Shown piece by piece: positions 1 through 5,198 of a DNA stretch of 6,765 nucleotides. Numbering within the stretch: the first letter of the stretch is position 1; each line of letters starts with the position of its first letter. The notes below the pieces were generated by a model. That model was not told the origin of the DNA. It ran no database searches and saw only the letters and a list, made by a program, of their open reading frames with translations. The translations under genes were made by a program, and so were the position numbers. The stretch comes from Clostridiaceae bacterium (GTDB lineage: Bacteria; Bacillota; Clostridia; DSM-8532): assembly GCA_025361665.1 (NCBI GenBank), contig JANYKF010000282.1, positions 1 through 6,765 of the forward strand, read 5' to 3'.

Positions 1-359
1 CCGTCGGCATTAGCCACGAGATATCCAGCTTTTTTGGCGATTAGCATGTCGTTGTAATAAGCATCCTTGATTTTCACATCTTTATAGTTTATCGCGTCTT
101 TTGCCGTAAAACCAAAAGCCTTGTTGACAATCTTCACAAGATCCGCTTTCGTCATTCCCGTGAACGGCTTGAATGTGCCGTCGGCACCAATTGTCAGGAA
201 CCCTTTCGCAATCCAGGCATTGATCTGCTTCTCCGCCATGAACCCTTTTACATCCTTAGCCACGATAACCGTCTGCGCGGCTAATGCTACGCTGGAGAAG
301 ACGAGGATCATGCATAAAGCCAGACACAGAACCTTCCAAATTTTTCGTTTCAACATCAT
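1..359 (-). CDS. Secreted S-layer homology (SLH) domain protein, N-terminal part (runs off left edge)
   Basis: Reading leftward from an ATG at 359-357, the frame stays open to the window edge and gives 119 complete codons. Residues 1-27 form a classical signal peptide: a basic start (MMLKRKIWK), a hydrophobic core (VLCLALCMILVFSSV) and an ALA cleavage site before A28. From about residue 35 comes an SLH domain: DVKGFMAEKQINAWIAKGF, then GADGTFKP, then a TKAD variant of the TRAE motif at 70-73. A second SLH-like unit begins at about 90 (INYKDVKIKDAYYNDMLIAKKAGYL) and is cut by the edge. SLH domains usually tether exported proteins to the cell wall or envelope polymers, so a surface location is expected. 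An adjacent second ATG (356-354) is an alternative start; the ribosome binding site at 366-373 suits either. Anything after residue 119 is unseen, so the protein could be a plain SLH protein or carry a further functional domain. It lies 125 bases downstream of the multicopper oxidase on the same strand and could be co-transcribed. Confidence 0.85.
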   Translation of the reverse strand, partial: MMLKRKIWKVLCLALCMILVFSSVALAAQTVIVAKDVKGFMAEKQINAWIAKGFLTIGADGTFKPFTGMTKADLVKIVNKAFGFTAKDAINYKDVKIKDAYYNDMLIAKKAGYLVANAD

Positions 360-365
360 GCGGGT

Positions 366-373
366 ACCTCCTT
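366..373 (-). promoter_or_regulatory. Ribosome binding site of the SLH gene
   Basis: On the minus strand this reads AAGGAGGT, a near-perfect anti-16S match, six bases before the first ATG (359-357) and nine before the second (356-354). It supports the start at this ATG pair and shows that the short left-edge frame is a real gene. Confidence 0.85.
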
Positions 374-385
374 ATTCATTTTATG

Positions 386-423
386 CAAGAGCCATTCTGC
401 ATTTTCGGACAGAATGGCTCTTG
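386..423 (-). terminator. Perfect 14-bp hairpin between the oxidase and SLH genes (terminator or processing/stability hairpin)
   Basis: CAAGAGCCATTCTG (386-399) and its exact reverse complement (410-423) flank a 10-base loop. The hairpin starts 61 bases past the oxidase stop codon and ends 12 bases before the SLH ribosome binding site. On the minus strand the bases after the stem read GCATAAAATG and on the plus strand GTGGAC, so neither side has the T-run of a standard intrinsic terminator. It may end oxidase transcripts inefficiently, or sit in a shared transcript as a 3'-end stabiliser or processing site that sets different levels of the two proteins. The stem is certain from the sequence; the role is not. 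Confidence 0.5.
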
Positions 424-484
424 GTGGACTATGGACTATGGACAAACGAACTGGCGATACAGGCTCAATTCAACGGTAATGTCT

Positions 485-3400
485 TTACGGGACAATCACG
501 GTGACTGGATTCGGATAAGCAGACAAGGTCGTGTTCAATACCGCCCTTACCCGATAATCATAGGTATTGCCGGATGTTACGGTTGTGTCGGGATAAGAGA
601 CATTTGTCCCGGAACCGGCTTTCGCTGCCACATTTGCCAGAGTGGTGAAAGCGGCGCCATTTACAGAGCGTTCCACTCTGAAACCGGTTTCGTTTGTGGA
701 ATTATCCCGCCAGGTCAGGGTGACCTTTGAGCCGTTAAGCTGCGCAGCCAGATTTGTCGGTGCCGCTATGGGACTTGACACACCGATGCTGACTGTATTC
801 GAATAAGCGGATGACGCAGCCAATACCGTGCTGACAGCCTTGATCCTGTATTCGTAGCTGGTACCTGTTACAACCGTCGCATCCGTGTAACTTGCGGATC
901 CGGTTCCGGTCCTGGCCGGCAGAGAGGCAATTGCAGTAAAAGCTGTGCCATAGGGTAAATTGTTCGCTCCGCCGTTCGCAGCCCGTTCCAGGACAAACCC
1001 GGTTTCATTTGTGGCATTGTCTATCCATTGCAGGAAGACTCTCCCATTCGACAGGGTTGCCGTCAGATTCGTGGGAGCTTCGATCAAGGCCCCTATCGTC
1101 TTGGCAAGGGAGACCGCTTTCCCAGCGACGTTATAGACTGTAACCTGATAGCTGTATTTCAGCATTTGATTCGCAGTCGTATCGGCAAATCCGGTTGCAT
1201 TGGCCAGAGCAGTCCCGATTTGCACGTATGCGCCCGGTCTGCCTGTTGTGCCAATGCCTGCTCTCGAGATAAGGTAACCGATTTCATTGGCCGGGTTGCC
1301 AAGCGTTGTGGGGCTCGCGAGCGGTGTGCCGTCCGTCCAGGTCAGATTCACGCCGGCGGCGTTTCTCCCAAGGGTCAGGACCGGTACGGCAGGCAGGCTG
1401 CGCGCGACATTGAGCACCATCGGGCGCATCATGTCATTTTCTTCATGCCCCAGGAGGTGACAGTGCCAGACATACTCCCAACCGTAGTTGAACAGTGCGT
1501 TGATGACAGTGATTGGGTTTCCGGTATTCGGATCTATTCCAGTAAACTGTGTCGTGGTGCCGAGTGCGCTGGTCGGATCCATGGGGCGGATGCTGTCCGG
1601 CACTCCGAAAGGCAGTTTCGGTGAAATCGGCCTGAAGACTACGATGCAGTCTTCAAGAGGGTTCATCCTGACCGTGTCCTTCCAGCCTGTCTCGTTGGCA
1701 TCGGGCGGCCTGACTGCGCCATCCCACCCTACGCGGTTGACGACCTGCACATCGAACAAGTGGAAGTGGATGGCATGGGTATCCACGCCATTATGGGTGA
1801 TTTTCCACATCTGGGTTCCATCTCCAGCCACGGGGGGAAGCGCCGTGATATCATCCTGGAGTATCTCCGTGGCCGGGTCAAGGTATCCCAATGGAATCGT
1901 GGTTTGAATGCGCGCGTTGGTATTCGGCAATTCGACGCCGAGTGTCGCATTCATGCGGCCGTAGTCCGTGGTGAACAATTCCTGGATGGCCTTTGGCTCC
2001 ATGCTCATGGTCAGAGGTGTAGTGGAGCCTATGGGCGTGAAGGTCATCGTATTATCCTGGATCTTTACATAGTTTCCCGGAGGCACGATGAGAGGAGGCT
2101 GGGATTTTGCAAAAGCAGCCGGGATGACCAGAGGCAAGACGACGGAGGGAGATCCGATAATGGCAATGGCAGTGGCACCAGTCCCTGTGCCCGTCGCATC
2201 GGTGATGGTTACGGCAGGTGCAGTCAAAACATATCCCGAACCTGGCTTTGTCAGGTTCACACTGGCAATTCCGAGGGTTGCCAGAGCAGTGGCAGTGCCT
2301 CCGCCACCAGTCAGGATGACAGAGGGGGCCGTGGTATATCCTGCCCCTGGTGTGGCCAAAGTGATGTTCGTCACAGTTCCTGTTGCCGTTGCCGTTGCCG
2401 TGACTGGGGTTGAAGCTCCGTTACCGGCAATGGTTACTACGGGACTGACATATCCTGATCCGGGGGTGACCAGGTTGATGCCTGTCACAATGCCGCCTGC
2501 AATCGTAGTTGTCGCGGTAGCACCGGTACCCGCTCCGAGCGCATCCGTGATGGTGATGACCGGAGGTGCAGTATAGCCTGAGCCCCCGCTTACGACCGTG
2601 AAACCTGATAAGGACAAGGTTGCATTACCCGTCGCATTCGTCGTGGCGCCTCCCCCTGTGAAGGTGACAGCGGGTGCGGTCGTGAAGTTCGATGTTGAAC
2701 TGGAAACAGTAATCTTGTCAATGGCACCTGTCACAGTGGCTGCGGCACCCGTTCCATCACCGCCGGTGACGGTGACTGCCGGTGCGGTATAGCCTGTTCC
2801 GGGGTTCGTGACCGTTACGCTGCTCAAGCCAAATCCATATGGCGAGGTAGCCGGAGCCGGAGCAGTCGGAGCCGCCGCAACCTTGATCTGCATGATGGTG
2901 CGCGTGTTGGGTCCGTAACCCGGCAAGGTGGATGGCGCGCCGCCCGTGGATGTCTGGTCCGGATCTCCCGTGTAATAGTCATTGCGGGGGTCAAACGCGG
3001 GAACCGGCGCGGGGGCGTCATTGTAAAGAATCAGGGTCTTTCCGGCATACTTGGTGAAGTCGATCACCACATCCGCCCGTTCCGCCGGCCCGAGGAAGAG
3101 AGACTTGTCGGATACGCTCAGAACAATGATATCCCTTCTGTTGTAGACATAGTTGATGGGTTGGTTGGGGATTTCCGCCGCATTCGGCAAGAAACCGCCT
3201 TCCGTGCCGATTTGAATCATATTCGGCCCCACTGACAATGGATCGGGAACTCCTCCGGCACGTCCATCAGTTGGCCAGGATGCCGGCCATGTCATATGCA
3301 AAGGGGTGATGGGTCCTTTGATTGCATCCACCATCGGAACTTCTCCGGCATTTGCGTCTGCAAGGCTGCCGTCCGGATTCCACATGGAGGCGTTTGATGC

Positions 3401-4801
3401 CGCATTATACAGCTGCAGGTTGAAGAACCGGTCGTTGGCGGCATTGAGGATTCTAAAGCGGTACGGTTTCGGCTGCACATCAAGATAAGGATATGCCGTG
3501 CCGTTCACAACCGGCGTATCCATGAATGCTTCGGGCACCAGGGACACATTCGGCACGCCTGGGTTCATGGGCGGTTGACCTGGCTGGCCGAATAACGGAT
3601 TTGCCACAGGTCCATGCTGCAGACCCGTATACGGGGGCCAGAACCAGGGGCCGTAATCCCAGCGTCCCATCGGATTCGCACCGGTATTGTCATAGGGGTT
3701 CTGGTTGGTCATGTAGACATGGGGGAACCAAAGACTTCCCTTATCACCCCATTTGGCTATGTCCCAGGTAGGATCTTCCGTGACAAGCTGAGCATTTTCG
3801 GGAACAAAAGTCTTGTCCTGGATGATCAGCGGAATCTCATCGGCAGGAATAACCCCGGATGCAATCAAATCCTTTTCAGTCTGATCCCGGATGATGTAGC
3901 CAGCCGCTTCACCGGCATAGACATTGAGCCGGGTCAGTCCATAGGCATGGTCATGGTAGAACATGAGCCTGGCGCCTTGCTGATTGGTATAGAAGAATGT
4001 CATGGCTCCCGGACCCGGATCCGGCATGTCCGGCACGTTCTGTACACTGACACCCTTGGGATAGGAAGTGGTTTCACCTGCGGGTGTAATCCACTGATGC
4101 GGGGTGCCGTCACTGATCCACGGGGTCATGCCGCCATGGAGATGAAGGGTCGCACGATTCTGCGTGTACATTTCCGTCCCGCCGTTTGGCCCCATGCCGG
4201 CGCCCATCAACGTTGTGTCGACCGGGAGGAAAAGATCTCCGCCGGCACCGGTTGGAAGCCGGTTGGTGAATTTGATGCGTACCGGACGGTCTTTCGTCGC
4301 GACGATCGTGGGACCCAGATAACTGGGTATCGAGATCGTTGGATCTGTCGTGTTGACCTGCTTATAACCACGAAGCTTTGTCGCAGGCAAATCCGAGTGC
4401 ATTTTCTGAGAATATTCGACGAGATCGATTTCATAGTAATCGGTTCCCGGATACGTGACCGTGTCTGGAATGCCGACGGGGATATAATTCCCCAGATTGT
4501 TTGCATTTGCCTTGTTCAGCCCTGGCAAGGAGTCTACAAATTTCCGTATGCCTGAACCGGTTGTGACAACACCATTCACAACGACAGGCAAAGGACTGTT
4601 GGCATAATTCGGGATGGTCCCAAAATAATTCGGAACCGTACCCGGTGCCATCCCCGGATACGCGGTAGCCGCATCCGAGTTGGAACGCATGATGATTTGC
4701 CCTGCTCCTCCAAACAGGAGCGAGACAATCAATAAGCCAATCAGCATGCGGTTCATGGTTTTCCCGTTGATTTTCTTCACAAACTTCACAATCAGATGCA
4801 T
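485..4801 (-). CDS. Large secreted multicopper oxidase with internal PGSGY repeat array and three C-terminal fibronectin type III modules
   Basis: A 1438-residue protein of the multicopper oxidase family (laccase/CueO fold), which couples one-electron oxidation of a substrate to O2 reduction. The N-terminus has a basic stretch and a hydrophobic segment (about 20-36), with possible cleavage near ATA (45-47), so it is probably exported. All copper motifs are present: HLHGG (H220, H222), HDH (H283, H285), HAIHFH (H1009, H1012, H1014) and HCHLLGHEENDM (H1113, C1114, H1115, H1119, axial M1124). Cupredoxin parts span about 110-305, 420-640 and 890-1132. Between the last two lies a Gly/Thr-rich repeat array (about 661-884). 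The last two copper motifs are about 100 residues apart, against roughly 55 in CueO, which implies an extra loop at about 1060-1105. Three fibronectin type III modules follow (about 1136-1240, 1241-1341, 1346-1438). Most family members have about 500 residues. The overall plan resembles Geobacter OmpB and Leptothrix MofA, linked to Fe and Mn chemistry, but the substrate here is inferred only. The ATG at 4801 is favoured by its AGGAGG site; ATGs at residues 16 and 19 are weaker alternatives that would leave a more typical signal peptide. Confidence 0.93.
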   Translation of the reverse strand: MHLIVKFVKKINGKTMNRMLIGLLIVSLLFGGAGQIIMRSNSDAATAYPGMAPGTVPNYFGTIPNYANSPLPVVVNGVVTTGSGIRKFVDSLPGLNKANANNLGNYIPVGIPDTVTYPGTDYYEIDLVEYSQKMHSDLPATKLRGYKQVNTTDPTISIPSYLGPTIVATKDRPVRIKFTNRLPTGAGGDLFLPVDTTLMGAGMGPNGGTEMYTQNRATLHLHGGMTPWISDGTPHQWITPAGETTSYPKGVSVQNVPDMPDPGPGAMTFFYTNQQGARLMFYHDHAYGLTRLNVYAGEAAGYIIRDQTEKDLIASGVIPADEIPLIIQDKTFVPENAQLVTEDPTWDIAKWGDKGSLWFPHVYMTNQNPYDNTGANPMGRWDYGPWFWPPYTGLQHGPVANPLFGQPGQPPMNPGVPNVSLVPEAFMDTPVVNGTAYPYLDVQPKPYRFRILNAANDRFFNLQLYNAASNASMWNPDGSLADANAGEVPMVDAIKGPITPLHMTWPASWPTDGRAGGVPDPLSVGPNMIQIGTEGGFLPNAAEIPNQPINYVYNRRDIIVLSVSDKSLFLGPAERADVVIDFTKYAGKTLILYNDAPAPVPAFDPRNDYYTGDPDQTSTGGAPSTLPGYGPNTRTIMQIKVAAAPTAPAPATSPYGFGLSSVTVTNPGTGYTAPAVTVTGGDGTGAAATVTGAIDKITVSSSTSNFTTAPAVTFTGGGATTNATGNATLSLSGFTVVSGGSGYTAPPVITITDALGAGTGATATTTIAGGIVTGINLVTPGSGYVSPVVTIAGNGASTPVTATATATGTVTNITLATPGAGYTTAPSVILTGGGGTATALATLGIASVNLTKPGSGYVLTAPAVTITDATGTGTGATAIAIIGSPSVVLPLVIPAAFAKSQPPLIVPPGNYVKIQDNTMTFTPIGSTTPLTMSMEPKAIQELFTTDYGRMNATLGVELPNTNARIQTTIPLGYLDPATEILQDDITALPPVAGDGTQMWKITHNGVDTHAIHFHLFDVQVVNRVGWDGAVRPPDANETGWKDTVRMNPLEDCIVVFRPISPKLPFGVPDSIRPMDPTSALGTTTQFTGIDPNTGNPITVINALFNYGWEYVWHCHLLGHEENDMMRPMVLNVARSLPAVPVLTLGRNAAGVNLTWTDGTPLASPTTLGNPANEIGYLISRAGIGTTGRPGAYVQIGTALANATGFADTTANQMLKYSYQVTVYNVAGKAVSLAKTIGALIEAPTNLTATLSNGRVFLQWIDNATNETGFVLERAANGGANNLPYGTAFTAIASLPARTGTGSASYTDATVVTGTSYEYRIKAVSTVLAASSAYSNTVSIGVSSPIAAPTNLAAQLNGSKVTLTWRDNSTNETGFRVERSVNGAAFTTLANVAAKAGSGTNVSYPDTTVTSGNTYDYRVRAVLNTTLSAYPNPVTVIVP
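488..1396 (-). repeat. Three tandem fibronectin type III modules in the oxidase C-terminus
   Basis: Residues about 1136-1240, 1241-1341 and 1346-1438 each show the FnIII pattern: a proline-led first strand, a W in strand B (LTWTDG, LQWIDN, LTWRDN), and a Y in strand F (YSYQVTVYN, YEYRIKAVS, YDYRVRAVL). Modules 2 and 3 are close copies, sharing APTNL, the TNETGF block and the ER that follows, which points to a recent internal duplication. Module 1 is more diverged (ANEIGYLISRAG in place of TNETGF). Such modules in bacterial exported enzymes usually act as spacers or bind polysaccharide, matrix or solid surfaces. They end flush with the stop codon, and no sorting signal follows. Confidence 0.85.
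2150..2821 (-). repeat. Six-unit PGSGY repeat array inserted between cupredoxin parts of the oxidase
   Basis: Residues about 661-884 consist of roughly six units of 34-41 residues with the pattern: short beta stretch, PGSGY, xxxPxVTI, then a Gly/Thr/Ala-rich run. The cores are NPGTGYTAPAVTV (unit 1), SSTSNFTTAPAVTF (unit 2, degenerate, GSGY lost), SGGSGYTAPPVITI (3), TPGSGYVSPVVTI (4), TPGAGYTTAPSVIL (5) and KPGSGYVLTAPAVTI (6). Approximate unit borders on the DNA are 2821-2720, 2719-2609, 2608-2486, 2485-2375, 2374-2267 and 2266-2150. Repeats of this style occur in extracellular and phage-structural beta-rich proteins. Here the array replaces the usual short linker between the second cupredoxin part, ending at about TIMQIKVA (640), and the start of the last one at about 889. 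An Ala/Pro-rich hinge precedes it (642-654). Function unknown; a protruding adhesive or mineral/polymer-binding arm is possible. Confidence 0.8.
2382..2399 (+). repeat. Three-copy hexanucleotide GTTGCC microrepeat inside the oxidase gene
   Basis: GTTGCC occurs three times head to tail on the plus strand. On the coding strand it yields alternating Thr-Ala codons at the end of repeat unit 4 (TATATAT). Because the unit is six bases, gain or loss of copies would keep the reading frame and only change linker length. Confidence 0.75.
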
Positions 4802-4804
4802 AAA

Positions 4805-4811
4805 ACCTCCT
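4805..4811 (-). promoter_or_regulatory. Ribosome binding site of the multicopper oxidase gene
   Basis: On the minus strand this reads AGGAGGT, with AGGAGG ending four bases before the ATG at 4801-4799. It is slightly close but strong. The in-frame ATGs at residues 16 and 19 lack a comparable site (AACGGGAAAACC before residue 16), so the upstream start is preferred. Confidence 0.8.
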
Positions 4812-4866
4812 GATGCCGTGACTGGGACAGCTCGAAGCGCGATCTCCCAAACTGCCCGTTGGTGGT

Positions 4867-4894
4867 GTTATGAACGCGAACAGGGCTGTGACAA
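4867..4894 (-). promoter_or_regulatory. Candidate sigma-70-type promoter for the oxidase gene
   Basis: On the minus strand, TTGTCA (4894-4889; five of six to TTGACA) and CATAAC (4872-4867; four of six to TATAAT) are separated by 16 bases. Transcription would start near 4860, leaving a leader of about 58 bases before the ATG. This is a consensus match by eye only, and such matches arise by chance. Confidence 0.3.
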
Positions 4895-4930
4895 CGCTTT
4901 GACTCGTTCTCTAGTGAAATGGGACGACAA

Positions 4931-4950
4931 GGGGTTTTTTGGGGTTTTGG
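4931..4950 (+). other. G/T-rich tract with repeated GGGG-T runs
   Basis: The plus strand reads GGGG, six T, GGGG, four T, GG, with a further GGG at 4921-4923. It could favour a G-quadruplex in the template strand of the oxidase transcription unit, but the fourth run has only two G, so the match is incomplete. Confidence 0.3.
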
Positions 4951-5010
4951 TTCTTGCGTTCGTGGACACGTGGGTGATTGTCTTTTGCGGCTCGTAATAA
5001 GTGGTGACTG

Positions 5011-5034
5011 ATTTTCATTCTCATTAGTATTCTC
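5011..5034 (-). promoter_or_regulatory. Four tandem Fur-like hexamers (possible metal-responsive operator)
   Basis: Read on the minus strand, the block is GAGAAT-ACTAAT-GAGAAT-GAAAAT, four head-to-tail relatives of the Fur hexamer GATAAT. The overlapping 15-mer at 5009-5023 reads TGAGAATGAAAATCA, matching 12 of 15 bases of the classical TGATAATGATTATCA box. It lies about 210 bases upstream of the oxidase ATG. Fur or a relative (PerR, Mur, Zur) would be the natural regulator if the oxidase works in iron or manganese metabolism. The evidence is pattern only; no promoter of good quality overlaps it. Confidence 0.35.
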
Positions 5035-5141
5035 ACCTACCGCTTATGTTCCCCCCATTTTCATCACCTAACCACTGATTGGAGAGTTTTTTTGCCTTGT
5101 GCAAAATACTGGAAAAAATCGATTCAAAGTCTCTGACGGGC

Positions 5142-5150
5142 ATCATATCA
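5142..5150 (-). promoter_or_regulatory. Candidate extended -10 promoter element
   Basis: The minus strand reads TGA followed by TATGAT, an extended -10 (TGnTATAAT) with one mismatch; no -35 hexamer is evident at the usual distance. If used, it would give the oxidase mRNA a leader of more than 300 bases that contains the Fur-like hexamers. Confidence 0.22.
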
Positions 5151-5198
5151 CCATTCTAATCACATGCATGATAGGGCTTCAAGTAGCTATGGCAACAT

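Larger units (their letters stand above)
4802..5198. other. 397-base intergenic region upstream of the oxidase gene
   Basis: No convincing coding sequence was found on either strand; the plus-strand frame at 4680-4997 overlaps the oxidase start and has no family features. The region holds the oxidase ribosome binding site, two weak promoter candidates, four tandem Fur-like hexamers, a G/T-rich tract and a plus-strand T-run at 5087-5093. I saw no clear intrinsic terminator for the copper ATPase: the minus-strand T-run at 5112-5117 is not preceded by a good stem. The length suggests that the oxidase has its own promoter rather than relying only on read-through from the ATPase. Confidence 0.6.

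Noticed and set aside
356..379. Seven-codon leader peptide frame (MNKEVPA) whose stop overlaps the SLH start
   Set aside because: It has no ribosome binding site of its own, and it contains the SLH ribosome binding site; a frame this short is expected by chance.
424..440. Short tandem repeat GGACTAT x2 in the spacer
   Set aside because: Two copies of seven bases; too short to support any mobile or regulatory element.
1028..1624. Plus-strand open frame of 198 codons, and others at 1488-1907, 1760-2413 and 2088-2576
   Set aside because: These are antisense to the oxidase; the frame at 2088-2576 is only the Val/Ala/Pro-rich complement of the Gly/Thr repeats.
3614..4555. Plus-strand open frame of 313 codons opposite the oxidase N-terminal half
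   Set aside because: It lies wholly antisense to well-conserved cupredoxin coding sequence, has no recognisable domain or good ribosome binding site, and its composition looks like a mirror of the oxidase codons.
4431..4850. Minus-strand frame of 139 codons overlapping the oxidase start
   Set aside because: It is in a different frame from the oxidase; the oxidase frame carries the signal sequence and the ribosome binding site, while this one has neither.
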